From: Sporosarcina obsidiansis | Lineage (GTDB): Bacteria > Bacillota > Bacilli > Bacillales_A > Planococcaceae | Length of the DNA: 64,000 nt | NCBI RefSeq assembly: GCF_009651005.1 | Contig: NZ_WHVW01000004.1 | Coordinates: 124,001-188,000, forward strand | Direction of reading: 5' to 3' | Shown here: positions 30,863 through 40,569 of the stretch, one piece after another | Position numbering within the stretch: the stretch's first letter is position 1 | How the letters are laid out: every line of letters starts with the position of its first letter | Translations under genes and position numbers: made by a program | The notes under the pieces: model-generated | What the model saw: the letters and a program-made list of their open reading frames with translations, nothing else | Databases searched by the model: none | What the model was told of the DNA's origin: nothing

Positions 30863-32119
30863 ATGATTCAAAAATATATCTGTTCAAATGGTGTACGTAT
30901 TGTTCATGAAAAGATGCCCCATGTGAAGTCTGTAGCAGTGGGGCTATGGGTACATGCGGGATCTGCTGATGAAACGCCAGAACAAGAGGGAATTGCTCAT
31001 TTCATTGAGCATATGTTATTTAAAGGGACGGCTACCCGGAATGCCAGAATGATTGCCGAACAGTTTGATCAGATTGGCGGAGATCTCAATGCCTTCACAG
31101 CAAAAGAAATGACGTGTTACTACACGACTGTTTTGAGTCATCATGCGTCATACGCCCTCACTATTTTATCTGATATGTTCTTTCATTCTCAATTTAATAA
31201 AGAAGAAATGGAAAAAGAAAAATCCGTAATTTTAGATGAAGTGTCTTCAGTTGAAGATACACCAGATGAAGATGTAGATGAAAGACTATGGGCTGCGATG
31301 TTTCCAGATGATCCAATTGGGAAACCAGTAGGAGGACGAATCGAAACGATTAAGCACTTCACGAAGGACATGGTAGATGAATTTATGGCGACTCACTATG
31401 GTCCTGACAAGCTCGTTATTTCGATTGCGGGGAATTATGATGAAAGGTTAATCAAACTGATTGAAGCACATTTTGGCTCTTATCAAAGAAAGGTATCAAC
31501 AATTGAAAGCAAAGAGACTATATTGCCGTATTTTGCTGCAAAACAAACGTTGAAAGAAAAGAATATTGAACAAGCCCATTTATGCTTTGGTTATCCGTCT
31601 TTACCCGCGACGCATGATCGAATTTATGATGTAAGCTTATTTGATAGTATTCTTGGAGGAACGATGTCTTCAAGGTTATTCCAGGAAGTTCGTGAAAATC
31701 GTGGTTTAGCCTATTCGGTTTATACGTATTACTCAGCTTACGAGAAAGCAGGAGGGTTTGTCATCTATTGCGGCACGTCGCCAGAAAATTTTGTGGAGAC
31801 CTATCAGACAATTGAACAAGTGATTGCAGAGTTATTACATGATGGGTTGACAGATAAAGAATTACGAAATGCCAAAGAACAGCTAAAAGGGAGTTTCGTT
31901 CTAGGATTGGAAAGCTCTGAATCCCGTATGTATCGAAATGGTCGCAATGAATTAGTACTGGGCACACATCAAACGATTGAAGAAGTAGTCGAGCGTATTG
32001 ATTTAGTGGAGAAGAGAAGTGTTTATCGATTAGGGCAGCAAGTATTAACGAGTAACCGTGCCATTTCGATTGTAGCGCCTAAAAAAAATATTTCACAGTT
32101 TAAAAAATTGCACAACTAG
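30863..32119 (+). CDS. mlpA: MlpA-like M16 family zinc peptidase
   Basis: A 418-residue M16 (pitrilysin/MPP-like) peptidase with the inverted zinc motif HFIEH (AHFIEHMLFKGT, about residue 50) and the downstream glutamate helix (EKEKSVILDEVSSVEDTPDE). B. subtilis MlpA (YmxG) has the same position after pnp. ATG 30863 has GAGGAG upstream; a longer frame from 30788 runs through the pnp terminator and is rejected. Confidence 0.93.
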   Translation: MIQKYICSNGVRIVHEKMPHVKSVAVGLWVHAGSADETPEQEGIAHFIEHMLFKGTATRNARMIAEQFDQIGGDLNAFTAKEMTCYYTTVLSHHASYALTILSDMFFHSQFNKEEMEKEKSVILDEVSSVEDTPDEDVDERLWAAMFPDDPIGKPVGGRIETIKHFTKDMVDEFMATHYGPDKLVISIAGNYDERLIKLIEAHFGSYQRKVSTIESKETILPYFAAKQTLKEKNIEQAHLCFGYPSLPATHDRIYDVSLFDSILGGTMSSRLFQEVRENRGLAYSVYTYYSAYEKAGGFVIYCGTSPENFVETYQTIEQVIAELLHDGLTDKELRNAKEQLKGSFVLGLESSESRMYRNGRNELVLGTHQTIEEVVERIDLVEKRSVYRLGQQVLTSNRAISIVAPKKNISQFKKLHN

Positions 32120-32178
32120 TCGACTTCTCCCTTTCTATACATATGATGATAGAAGATAAGTTGAAAGGGAGGGCACAC

Positions 32179-32457
32179 ATGTTGTTATCGGAGCTTGCAC
32201 AAAAAGAGTTGATTCAAGTGGAGGAAGGCATGCGTTATGGATTTCTTGCAGATACAGATCTACTATTCAATCATAAGACAGGCGAAATCATTGGTTTTGA
32301 AATTAGGAAAAAGTTAGGGAAAAATCTTTTTCGTCAAAAAGACCAGGACTCGATAGAATATATTCCGTGGCATGAGATCGTACTGGTAGGAGAAGATCGT
32401 ATCTTATTTGGAAAAACGCATGAACTGGATAGGAAGGATGTGACTGAATATGACTAA
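32179..32457 (+). CDS. ymxH: YlmC/YmxH family PRC-barrel protein
   Basis: A 92-residue PRC-barrel protein (LSELAQKELIQVEEGMRYGFLADTDLLFN). Family members are SigE/forespore-linked sporulation proteins of unknown action; the next genes are spore genes. ATG 32179 follows AAAGGGAGGG; an open frame from 32143 starts before that site. It overlaps dpaA by 8 bp. Confidence 0.85.
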   Translation: MLLSELAQKELIQVEEGMRYGFLADTDLLFNHKTGEIIGFEIRKKLGKNLFRQKDQDSIEYIPWHEIVLVGEDRILFGKTHELDRKDVTEYD

Positions 32458-33256
32458 TTGGCTTATCATTGGAACCGATCAACGACTAAAGATTGCAAAT
32501 GAATTATTACTCGAAAAAGGACATACAAGCCGTTATATCGGAACAGACACATTCGATGAAGATCTAGAAAAAATACTGACGGAATGGCAACCTGATATAA
32601 TCGTTCTTCCTCTCTTGCCGATGAAAAATAACATACCTCTCGAATTGTTAGGGGAGGATGCGATATTGTTCACAGGCCAAACATCTCAGGAATGGGTTAA
32701 TCAGTTGCAAATGAAAGGTTTACGAAATCATAGCTATTTGCAAAATGAACAGTTTATTTGGCAAAATGCCCGATTGACAGCGGAGGCATTTGTGCAGTTA
32801 TTTTATGAACATACAAAGCGTCAAATTGCAGGGAAGCATTTTTGTATAGCTGGATTCGGCAGAGTGGGGAAAGCGGTGGCACAAGTATTACACAACTTGC
32901 AAGCTTCGGTAACGATTGCCGCTAGGTCTGACAAACAGCTTGCAGAAGCAGATATGTTAGGTTATGAGTCAATACGTTTAACTCAAGATACTCGTTTCTC
33001 GAGTAATTATTTGGTGAATACAATTCCATCCCAATGGTTAGATCCTGAAAAAAATGAAAATACACGCATTTTTGACTTGTCTTCAGCTCCAGGTTGCCTA
33101 ATGCGCCCTCATTCTTCTGAATACTATACGATACACCTCAAATTGCCCGGGATACATTTCCCTGTGGACGCGGCAGCTGTTCTAGTTGACGCGATTTTGA
33201 GAATGAGCATAGAAGAAAGGGGAGCTAGATGCTTGAAGGAAAACGAATCGGATTAG
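32450..33256 (+). CDS. dpaA: Dipicolinate synthase subunit A
   Basis: DpaA (SpoVFA), 268 residues, shorter than the roughly 297 of B. subtilis. It has a Rossmann NAD(P)-binding loop (IAGFGRVGKAVAQVL, about 137-150) and the conserved LSSAPG and HLKLPG segments. With DpaB it converts dihydrodipicolinate to dipicolinic acid in the mother cell, giving spores heat resistance. It overlaps both neighbours, marking one transcription unit. Confidence 0.93.
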   Translation: MTNWLIIGTDQRLKIANELLLEKGHTSRYIGTDTFDEDLEKILTEWQPDIIVLPLLPMKNNIPLELLGEDAILFTGQTSQEWVNQLQMKGLRNHSYLQNEQFIWQNARLTAEAFVQLFYEHTKRQIAGKHFCIAGFGRVGKAVAQVLHNLQASVTIAARSDKQLAEADMLGYESIRLTQDTRFSSNYLVNTIPSQWLDPEKNENTRIFDLSSAPGCLMRPHSSEYYTIHLKLPGIHFPVDAAAVLVDAILRMSIEERGARCLKENESD

Positions 33257-33819
33257 GGATTACGGCTTCACATTGCACATATGACCAATTACTTCCAATG
33301 ATCAGTTCTTTACAAAATGAAGGGGCAATTGTTGTTCCAATCATTACACATTCAGTACTTCGTGCGGCCACACGTTTTGGCACAGGGGAAGAATGGGTGA
33401 AAAAAATAGAAGAGGCGACAGGGGAAAAGGTCGTGTCAAGTATTGCCGAAGCAGAACCATTCGGACCAACGAATCCTTTAGATTGTATGGTGATTTCACC
33501 ACTCACTGGTAATTCTATGAGTAGATTTGCCAACGCAGCCACAGATTCACCTGTACTAATGGCAGCGAAGGCTACACTGCGCAATGGGAAACCTATAGTA
33601 CTAGGCGTTTCAACAAATGACGCGCTAGGGTTGAACGGCATGAACCTCATGAAATTATTAAATATGAAACATGTCTATTTCATACCGTTCGGACAGGATG
33701 ACTGCATAAAAAAACCGAATTCTTTGATCGCTGATTTCTCTTTATTGGCAGACACGGTAGCAGCCGCATTACAAGGCGAACAGCTTCAACCATTATTAAT
33801 CCTTCATAAAGATGCATAA
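33229..33819 (+). CDS. dpaB: Dipicolinate synthase subunit B
   Basis: DpaB (SpoVFB), 196 residues, a flavoprotein-like subunit (LEGKRIGLGITASHCTYDQ start; SPLTGNSMSRFANA loop; PIVLGVSTNDALGLN). It starts 28 bp inside dpaA after GGGGAG, so the two subunits are made together. Presence of dpaAB shows the organism forms spores. Confidence 0.94.
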   Translation: MLEGKRIGLGITASHCTYDQLLPMISSLQNEGAIVVPIITHSVLRAATRFGTGEEWVKKIEEATGEKVVSSIAEAEPFGPTNPLDCMVISPLTGNSMSRFANAATDSPVLMAAKATLRNGKPIVLGVSTNDALGLNGMNLMKLLNMKHVYFIPFGQDDCIKKPNSLIADFSLLADTVAAALQGEQLQPLLILHKDA

Positions 33820-33846
33820 AAATAGATTTTTTAATATCGCAAAATA

Positions 33847-33855
33847 TGTTATAAT
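33847..33855 (+). promoter_or_regulatory. Extended -10 promoter for asd
   Basis: TG, one base, then TATAAT (33850-33855). The -35 region at 17 bp is only a T run. This gives asd a vegetative promoter separate from the sporulation-controlled dpaAB. Confidence 0.55.
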
Positions 33856-33868
33856 TCGTTCAATAACA

Positions 33869-33928
33869 ATTAACAAGGCGGGACCCTCTGGAATACTTCC
33901 ACTAGGTCTCTCAAAAATACTTGTTAAT
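33869..33928 (+). promoter_or_regulatory. Structured leader hairpin before asd
   Basis: Three stacked helices fold the leader: ATTAACAAG/CTTGTTAAT (33869-33877 with 33920-33928), GGGACC/GGTCTC (33880-33885 with 33905-33910, one G-U), and TGGAA/TTCCA (33889-33893 with 33897-33901). They are separated by a 2 x 9 loop and a symmetrical CTC/CTA loop and capped by TAC. It starts about 7 nt after the expected transcription start and ends 4 nt before the asd ribosome binding site. It is too small for a lysine riboswitch, and I do not recognise the class. Confidence 0.55.
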
Positions 33929-33947
33929 CATTGAAAGGAAGATAGAC

Positions 33948-34973
33948 ATGAAGAATGTAAATGTTGCAATTGTCGGGGCTACCGGAGCAGTAGGAACAAA
34001 AATACTTGAAAAATTGGTTGAGCGAAAATTTCCTGCCAAATCCATCAAGTTACTTGCATCCAAACGTTCTGCAGGCGTCGAAATCAAAGCTGCGGGAGAA
34101 ACGTACATTGTACACGAAACAACGCCTGAAGCTTTTGAAGGTATCGACATTGCATTCTTTAGTGCAGGCGGAAGTATCTCTGAAAAATTTGCACATGAAG
34201 CAGTGAAAAGAGGAGCAGTTGTCATTGATAATACGAGCTTCTTCCGGATGGATCCGAACACGCCACTTGTCGTGCCGGAAGTTAATCCACAGGAACTTGA
34301 AAAGCATTCAGGAATTATTGCAAATCCCAATTGTTCTACGATACAAATGGTGGCAGCACTAAAACCAATTAAAGATCAATACGGACTGAATAGACTGATT
34401 GTTTCTACTTATCAAGCTGTCTCTGGTGCAGGTGCAGAAGCCATAGATGAATTGGCAGATCAAAGTAAGCAATTTTCTGAACGAAGTGAGATCAAAGCAG
34501 AAGTATTGCCGTCTTCCTCTGCGGAACGTCATTATCCCATCGCGTTTAATGCAATTCCACAAATAGATCTATTTGATGAATCTGGTTATACACTTGAAGA
34601 GTTAAAAATGATCAATGAAACTAAGAAAATCTTTAACGACTATGAAATGTCAGTGGCGGCAACTTGTGTCAGACTTCCCGTTGTATCTGGTCACTCAGAA
34701 TCTGTCTACATTGAAATCGATAAAGACAACGTAACGGTAGCTGATATCCATGCTATTTTGAAGAACGCTCCTGGGGTTGTCTTGCAGGACGATCCAGCCA
34801 CGCAACTATATCCAATGCCACTTTATTCAGAAGGCAAGGATGAAGTATTTGTCGGAAGAATTCGTAAAGACTTGAATCATCCGAGAGGTTTTCATTTGTG
34901 GATTGTGTCGGATAACTTGTTAAAAGGTGCTGCATTGAATTCGGTGCAGATCGCTGAGAAACTTCTCGACTAA
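33948..34973 (+). CDS. asd: Aspartate-semialdehyde dehydrogenase
   Basis: Asd (341 residues) makes aspartate semialdehyde for lysine, DAP, threonine and methionine. N-terminal NADP loop VGATGAVGTK, active-site Cys129 in NPNCST, and C-terminal RKDLNHPRGFHLWIVSDN are visible. ATG 33948 follows AAAGGAAG; an in-frame ATG at 33921 lies inside the leader hairpin. dapG (aspartokinase), next in B. subtilis, is missing here. Confidence 0.97.
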   Translation: MKNVNVAIVGATGAVGTKILEKLVERKFPAKSIKLLASKRSAGVEIKAAGETYIVHETTPEAFEGIDIAFFSAGGSISEKFAHEAVKRGAVVIDNTSFFRMDPNTPLVVPEVNPQELEKHSGIIANPNCSTIQMVAALKPIKDQYGLNRLIVSTYQAVSGAGAEAIDELADQSKQFSERSEIKAEVLPSSSAERHYPIAFNAIPQIDLFDESGYTLEELKMINETKKIFNDYEMSVAATCVRLPVVSGHSESVYIEIDKDNVTVADIHAILKNAPGVVLQDDPATQLYPMPLYSEGKDEVFVGRIRKDLNHPRGFHLWIVSDNLLKGAALNSVQIAEKLLD

Positions 34974-35018
34974 TCGGTAAAGATATGTAAGTAAAATGAA
35001 TGAAAAGGGAGGAGCAAA

Positions 35019-35906
35019 GTGGAACTTGGAAATATAGGAACCGCAATGGTCACTCCTTTTTCTCCAACGGGTGCTATTGATTATGAAAAAACTGCAAACT
35101 TACTTGAACATTTGATCGAAAATGGAACTGATTCTGTAATTGTTAGCGGTACGACTGGTGAATCACCTACGCTTACCGTAACGGAGAAAAAGGAATTACT
35201 AGACTTTGTTGTAAAGGTAGTCAATAAGCGAATACCTGTAATTGCAGGAACAGGAACGTTCAATACCGTCGAATCGATTAAGTTGACAAGATCGGCTGAA
35301 AGTTCAGGAGCAGACGGGATTATGCTCGTTACTCCTTATTATAATAAGCCTGATCAAAAAGGTATGTACGCGCATTTTTCAACAATTGCCAAAGAAACGT
35401 CCTTACCTGTGTTGCTATATAATATTCCAGGCAGATCTGCTATCAATTTGCTTCCAGAAACAGTCATCGCTTTATCCAAAATCCCTACTATACAAGCCGT
35501 TAAAGAAGCCAGTGGCAGTCTTGAACAGATGGCTGAAATCATCGAAGGAACTGATGACGATTTTAATGTGTACAGTGGGGATGATAGCTTGACTTTACCA
35601 CTTCTGTCGATTGGTGGAAAAGGAATTATTTCTGTCTCATCTCATGTGGTAGGAAATGAAATGCAACGAATGATCAAAGCATTTCATGAAGGTCGTACTA
35701 CAGAAGCAGCAAAAATTCATCGTGCACTTTTACCAGTATTCAAAGCGCTTTTCTCTACACCTAATCCAGTGCCTGTTAAATATGCACTTGAAAAGGCGGG
35801 GATATCTACGGGTGGAGTACGATTACCTCTTGCAGCACTAGACGCGAATGAAGCCAAGTTCATTGATTTAGCTCTAGAAAACTTCAAAAAGTCGCAAATA
35901 AAGTAA
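35019..35906 (+). CDS. dapA: 4-hydroxy-tetrahydrodipicolinate synthase
   Basis: DapA (295 residues) condenses pyruvate and aspartate semialdehyde. The Schiff-base Lys162 is in AVKEASGS, the catalytic Tyr134 in LYNIPGRS, and the GTTGESPTL loop binds pyruvate. Start is GTG 35019, 8 bases after GGGAGGAG. Its product feeds lysine/peptidoglycan and, through DpaAB, spore dipicolinate. Confidence 0.97.
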   Translation: MELGNIGTAMVTPFSPTGAIDYEKTANLLEHLIENGTDSVIVSGTTGESPTLTVTEKKELLDFVVKVVNKRIPVIAGTGTFNTVESIKLTRSAESSGADGIMLVTPYYNKPDQKGMYAHFSTIAKETSLPVLLYNIPGRSAINLLPETVIALSKIPTIQAVKEASGSLEQMAEIIEGTDDDFNVYSGDDSLTLPLLSIGGKGIISVSSHVVGNEMQRMIKAFHEGRTTEAAKIHRALLPVFKALFSTPNPVPVKYALEKAGISTGGVRLPLAALDANEAKFIDLALENFKKSQIK

Positions 35907-35936
35907 AGCCGGATGGTAGATCCGGCTTTTTTTGTT
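35906..35936 (+). terminator. Terminator after dapA
   Basis: 9-bp perfect stem AAGCCGGAT / ATCCGGCTT with a GGTAG loop and a T7 run, starting at the last base of the dapA stop. Confidence 0.9.
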
Positions 35937-35965
35937 TGTACTGGAAGCCCACTATCTCGTATAAT
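35936..35965 (+). promoter_or_regulatory. Possible promoter with long leader before rnjB
   Basis: TTGTAC (35936-35941), 18 bp, TATAAT (35960-35965), directly after the dapA terminator. Transcripts would carry about 370 nt of leader before rnjB. Confidence 0.4.
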
Positions 35966-36345
35966 GGACTTTAGTCGTTGTGGACGGGAATTATCTAGAT
36001 TCAGCTGAGTATGTCATTTTTAGAAATAAATAAGATCAACATGTTTTTTATCCAGTCGCATGATGATTACGGCTGGATTCAAATAATGCCTCAGTGTGTA
36101 TACCAAAAAGGCTGTTATGTCTCGACAAGCGTTAGCAAGTCGCGAACATTGTATTTTTTCACAAAGATCAATGGGAACTGATAGACTTATGCTTGGAATT
36201 ATTAAATAGGATAGACTAGATTACCGTAATAAGTAGCCAGTATCCTTAGTTAATTAAATCATGCAGTAAACAATGCATTACCTACATCGGGTTAAAATAC
36301 GAGCGCAATTACACCAAGGCACAATAGAACATAGGAGGAAACAAT
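35966..36345 (+). other. 380-bp noncoding stretch before rnjB
   Basis: No convincing gene is seen. It holds ATCTAGATTCAGCTGAG (35993-36009), reminiscent of the left end of repeat family B, an ATCCAG/CTGGAT hairpin (36050-36078) and AT-rich sequence. If the promoter at 35936 is used, this is the 5' leader of rnjB. Assignment to family B is tentative. Confidence 0.4.
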
Positions 36346-38013
36346 GTGACCAAAATTCAAAATGAAGTAATTCGAGTAATACCTTTAGGTGGAGTAGGAG
36401 AAGTCGGCAAGTCTATGTACATCATTGAAATCGATGATGAACTGTTTGTCATGGATTCAGGATTAATGTTTCCTGAAACAGAAATGCTTGGTATTGATAT
36501 CGTCATACCGGACATGACATATTTAGAAGAAAACAAAGATCGAGTGAAAGGCATATTCTTGACGCATGGACATGAAGATGCGATTGGTGCTATTGCTTAT
36601 TTGTTACAAAAAGTACAAGCTCCTGTGTATGGAACAAAGTTAACGCTTGCTCTTGCAAAAGAACATTTAAAAAAGATGCCGGCGCCATCAAATGTCCGAT
36701 TCTTTGAAGTGACGAACCGTAGCCGTATGAATTTCAAGCGAACACATGTAACGTTCTTTTACACGACACATAGCATTCCTGATTCGTTAGGTATCGTATT
36801 CCACACGAGTGAAGGAGCAATCGTTAACACAGGAGAATTTAAATTTGACCAGGCTGCGAAAGGCAAGTATCGTCCTGATATAGCAAAAATGGCCACACTC
36901 GGAGAAGATGGCGTATTCATTTTAATGTCTGATTCCACAGAAGCAGAACGTCCAGGCTATACGACATCAGAATCAGTTATTGAAAAACGTCTTTCCAAAA
37001 CATTTCATGAAGCGCAAGGAAGAATCTTAGTAGCGTTGTACGCGTCTAACTTTATTCGGATTCAACAAGTGCTTGATCAAGCCGCGGAAAAGGGTAAAAA
37101 AGTTGCGGTAATTGGAAAGAGCTTGGAAAGCTACTTTGAGGTAGGATTGAGACTGGGTTATTTGCAAGTGAAAGAAGATATCGTCATCCCTGTGAAAGAT
37201 ATGGACCGTTATGAAGATCAAGACATCGTAATCATTATTACGGGCAATCAGGGCGAACCTCTAGAAGCGTTAGAAAAAATCGTTCGTAAACATCATAGAG
37301 AAATTAATATTAAAGAAACTGACACGGTATTAATTACATTTACACCATCGCCTGTTATGGAGATTTCCATGTACCAGATGATGAATGAATTGGCTAAAGC
37401 TGGTGCAACGGTATTAACTTCTACAAGAAATGTTCATGTCTCTGGTCATGGTTCGCAAGAAGATTTGAAAATGATGCTAAACCTTATGCGTCCTAAATAC
37501 TTTATCCCGATTCAAGGTGAATATCGTATGCTCATTGCCCATTCGAAATTAGCTCAAGAAGTGGGGCTACCTAAAAATCGGATCTTCATTGCAGATAAAG
37601 GCGATATTGTAGAATTTAAAAATGATAAGTTACGGATGAGCGGAAGAGTACAAGCTGGTAATGTGCTGATCGATGGAATTGGTGTAGGAGATGTGGGTAA
37701 CATCGTTCTACGCGATCGCAAGTTGTTATCGCAAGACGGAATCTTCACTGTCGTCGTGACGTTAAACAGAAAACAAAAACGAATTGCTGCTGGACCGGAA
37801 GTTGTATCCAGAGGTTTCGTTTATGTCAGAGAATCGGAAGAGCTATTTGAAGAAGCGACAAAGTTGATTCGGAAGATAGTGGAGAAGTATGTGAATAAAG
37901 AAACGTTTGAATGGACAAACATTAAGCAAGAGATCCGGGAAACTCTTAGTTCTTATTTATATCAACAGACGAAAAGACGTCCAATGATTATTCCGATCAT
38001 TATGGAATATTAA
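36346..38013 (+). CDS. rnjB: Ribonuclease J2
   Basis: A metallo-beta-lactamase/beta-CASP ribonuclease, 555 residues, the length of B. subtilis RNase J2. The metal motif reads HGHEDA (H74, H76, D78, A79) instead of HGHEDH, a substitution typical of J2, the less active partner of J1. The C-terminal dimerisation domain is complete. It starts with GTG 36346 after AGGAGG; an overlapping ATG TGA at 36344-36349 would be a start-stop pair. Confidence 0.93.
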   Translation: MTKIQNEVIRVIPLGGVGEVGKSMYIIEIDDELFVMDSGLMFPETEMLGIDIVIPDMTYLEENKDRVKGIFLTHGHEDAIGAIAYLLQKVQAPVYGTKLTLALAKEHLKKMPAPSNVRFFEVTNRSRMNFKRTHVTFFYTTHSIPDSLGIVFHTSEGAIVNTGEFKFDQAAKGKYRPDIAKMATLGEDGVFILMSDSTEAERPGYTTSESVIEKRLSKTFHEAQGRILVALYASNFIRIQQVLDQAAEKGKKVAVIGKSLESYFEVGLRLGYLQVKEDIVIPVKDMDRYEDQDIVIIITGNQGEPLEALEKIVRKHHREINIKETDTVLITFTPSPVMEISMYQMMNELAKAGATVLTSTRNVHVSGHGSQEDLKMMLNLMRPKYFIPIQGEYRMLIAHSKLAQEVGLPKNRIFIADKGDIVEFKNDKLRMSGRVQAGNVLIDGIGVGDVGNIVLRDRKLLSQDGIFTVVVTLNRKQKRIAAGPEVVSRGFVYVRESEELFEEATKLIRKIVEKYVNKETFEWTNIKQEIRETLSSYLYQQTKRRPMIIPIIMEY

Positions 38014-38041
38014 TACATGTAGTTTGAAAATAATGAAGAAG

Positions 38042-38076
38042 GATTTCCATGCCATGTAGGCTGGAAATCTTTTTTT
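38042..38076 (+). terminator. Terminator after rnjB
   Basis: 8-bp stem GATTTCCA / TGGAAATC with a 12-nt loop and a T7 run. Confidence 0.8.
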
Positions 38077-38094
38077 CAGAAAGGGGGTTAGCAT

Positions 38095-40437
38095 ATGGCT
38101 AAAAAGAAAGCGAAAAAAAAGACCCCAGCCAAGAAAAAACAGCAGCAACAAAAACAAGCGCAACCGCTATGGTTTGAAATTCTAGGTGTCGTATTAATAG
38201 GATTAGCTGTCATTATGATATTTGAATATGGTGTCATCGGTAGAGGATTAGCTGCATTTTCTCGATTTTTATTCGGCAACTGGCATGTGGCTCTCCCATT
38301 CTTAATCATCGTACAAGCTTTAATTTTTATGATTAAGCGGCAAGTGGGTGGGTACAAACATCGAATCGTACTCGGTTGTTTGTTCATTTTGAGCAGTATG
38401 TTGTTGTTCAGTCATATTCACTTGTTTCAAACGCTTTATGAAAGTAAAGTGTTAATGTCTAATTCTGCTTTAAAAGAGACGTGGAAGGTTCTCGTGACCA
38501 GTGGCGGTATTTACAATCAAGATGGTACGCTTGGAGGTGGCATGATCGGTGCTGTACTCTTTGCGATGTTTCATTCGTTAGTTGATTCGGCGGGCGCCAC
38601 AGTGGCGGGTGTGCTTTTACTGCTAATTGGTGTAATACTATTGACAGGAAAAGCGCTGATTCCTTATTTGGTCGAACAAACTCCAGTTTTTTTAGAAAAA
38701 GTGAAAGACAAGTGGACATCACGGGAAAAGAAGTTGGTCAAGTCACCAGAAGAAGACAGAAAAGAACTTTCACGTAGAAATCGCAAACAACAAGTAAAAA
38801 ATGAAACGAAACCGATCATTGAAGAAATGATGGACCATCCAGAGCCTGCTACCCAGCCGATTATTTCGAGTTTTACTTCGAAAATTGAGCAAGCACCTGT
38901 GGCTGAAAACATGGATGAGAAGGTTACAACAGAAACTATTCAGTCGCAACCAGTCAGTCAAGCATCGGATGAACCGTCCGATTATCCTGTCATGGGGGGA
39001 GAACAAGAAAATGAGTCATATATTCTTCCACCAACCAGTTTGTTGGAGCAACCAATTGCAAGTGACCAGTCGGGTGAGTATGATCTAATTCAAGCGAATG
39101 CGAAGAAATTAGAAAAGACATTTCTTAGTTTTGGTGTAAAAGCGCGTGTGACGCAAGTTCATTTGGGACCTGCCGTGACGAAATATGAAATACTTCCAGA
39201 TTCGGGTGTGAAAGTCAGCCGGATTGTCAGTCTATCCGATGATATTGCTTTGGCTTTAGCTGCCAATGGGATTCGTATTGAAGCGCCTATTCCTGGAAAA
39301 TCAGCCGTCGGAATCGAAGTGCCAAATCATGCGGTCGCGATGGTAAGCTTGCGGGAAGTGCTAGAATCTAAAGAAAATAATCGTGCACAGTCTAAATTGC
39401 TCGTCGGATTAGGTCGAGATGTAACAGGTCAAGCAATGATGACAGAGCTCAATAAAATGCCACATGTGCTGATTGCGGGAGCGACAGGTAGCGGTAAGAG
39501 TGTCTGTGTAAACGGGATTATTATGAGTATCCTTATGCGGGCAAAACCTCATGAAGTGAAAATGATGATGATCGATCCAAAGATGGTAGAGCTCAATGTC
39601 TTTAATGGGATCCCTCATTTATTGGCACCTGTTGTGACGGATCCGAGAAAAGCAGCTCAGGCTTTGCAACGTGTAGTCTCTGAAATGGAAAGAAGATATG
39701 AATTGTTCTCTCATACCGGAACTAGAAATATTGAGGGCTACAATGGTCATATTGAACAGTGGAATGAGGATAATGACGAAAAACATCCGCGGATGCCTTA
39801 TATTGTGGTCATTGTTGATGAGTTGGCGGACTTGATGATGGTAGCTTCCAATGAAGTGGAGGATTCCATCACACGATTAGCACAAATGGCTAGAGCTGCC
39901 GGTATTCATTTAATTATCGCCACACAAAGACCGAGTGTAGACGTCATTACAGGAATTATTAAAGCAAATATCCCTTCTAGAATCGCTTTTGCCGTTTCAT
40001 CAGCCATCGATTCAAGGACTATTTTGGATGGTAGCGGAGCGGAGAAATTATTAGGACGGGGCGACATGTTATTTCTACCAGCTGGCGCTTCCAAGCCAAC
40101 ACGTGTACAAGGTGCTTTTGTTTCGGATGAAGAAGTAGAAGCAGTAGTAGATTTCATTATTGAACAGCAAAAAGCACAGTATCAAGAAGAAATGATCCCG
40201 ACTGAAGTTGAAGTTGTGCAACCTCATGAAGAAACCGATGATCTATACGATGAAGCGGTTCAAATGGTCGTTGAAATGCAAACAGCATCGGTATCGATGA
40301 TTCAGCGGCGCTTCCGTGTTGGATATGCGAGGGCCGCACGAATAGTAGATCAAATGGAAGCACGTGGAGTAGTAGGGCCTCCTGAAGGTAGTAAGCCAAG
40401 ACAAGTGATGATAGGAAAATCAGATTTAGAATACTAA
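38095..40437 (+). CDS. spoIIIE: FtsK/SpoIIIE family DNA translocase
   Basis: A 780-residue DNA pump that moves the chromosome through the septum. A Lys-rich N-terminal tail is followed by four membrane segments (within about 25-185), a linker, the RecA-like motor with Walker A GATGSGKS (462-469) and Walker [10 protein letters not shown], and a C-terminal winged-helix gamma domain ([24 protein letters not shown]). Length and synteny match SpoIIIE rather than SftA. tepA, which lies before it in B. subtilis, is absent. Confidence 0.95.
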   Translation: MAKKKAKKKTPAKKKQQQQKQAQPLWFEILGVVLIGLAVIMIFEYGVIGRGLAAFSRFLFGNWHVALPFLIIVQALIFMIKRQVGGYKHRIVLGCLFILSSMLLFSHIHLFQTLYESKVLMSNSALKETWKVLVTSGGIYNQDGTLGGGMIGAVLFAMFHSLVDSAGATVAGVLLLLIGVILLTGKALIPYLVEQTPVFLEKVKDKWTSREKKLVKSPEEDRKELSRRNRKQQVKNETKPIIEEMMDHPEPATQPIISSFTSKIEQAPVAENMDEKVTTETIQSQPVSQASDEPSDYPVMGGEQENESYILPPTSLLEQPIASDQSGEYDLIQANAKKLEKTFLSFGVKARVTQVHLGPAVTKYEILPDSGVKVSRIVSLSDDIALALAANGIRIEAPIPGKSAVGIEVPNHAVAMVSLREVLESKENNRAQSKLLVGLGRDVTGQAMMTELNKMPHVLIAGATGSGKSVCVNGIIMSILMRAKPHEVKMMMIDPKMVELNVFNGIPHLLAPVVTDPRKAAQALQRVVSEMERRYELFSHTGTRNIEGYNGHIEQWNEDNDEKHPRMPYIVVIVDELADLMMVASNEVEDSITRLAQMARAAGIHLIIATQRPSVDVITGIIKANIPSRIAFAVSSAIDSRTILDGSGAEKLLGRGDMLFLPAGASKPTRVQGAFVSDEEVEAVVDFIIEQQKAQYQEEMIPTEVEVVQPHEETDDLYDEAVQMVVEMQTASVSMIQRRFRVGYARAARIVDQMEARGVVGPPEGSKPRQVMIGKSDLEY

Positions 40438-40569
40438 TGAAGCACTGTGTAAATCGCCTGAAATGTATAATTTTATTCGAGAACCTAACTTGATATTTCC
40501 TTCTTCTAAAGAAGATGATATAGTTAGCATATAAGTAATCAGAGGTCTGACGTCTTGGGAGGTGGCTAT

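Noticed and set aside
32143-32178. Upstream ATG extension of ymxH
   Set aside because: It precedes the AAAGGGAGGG ribosome binding site; the conserved family N terminus begins at ATG 32179.
33840-33947. Lysine riboswitch or T-box before asd
   Set aside because: The region is too short (under 100 nt) and has none of the conserved lysine riboswitch or T-box blocks, and no terminator.
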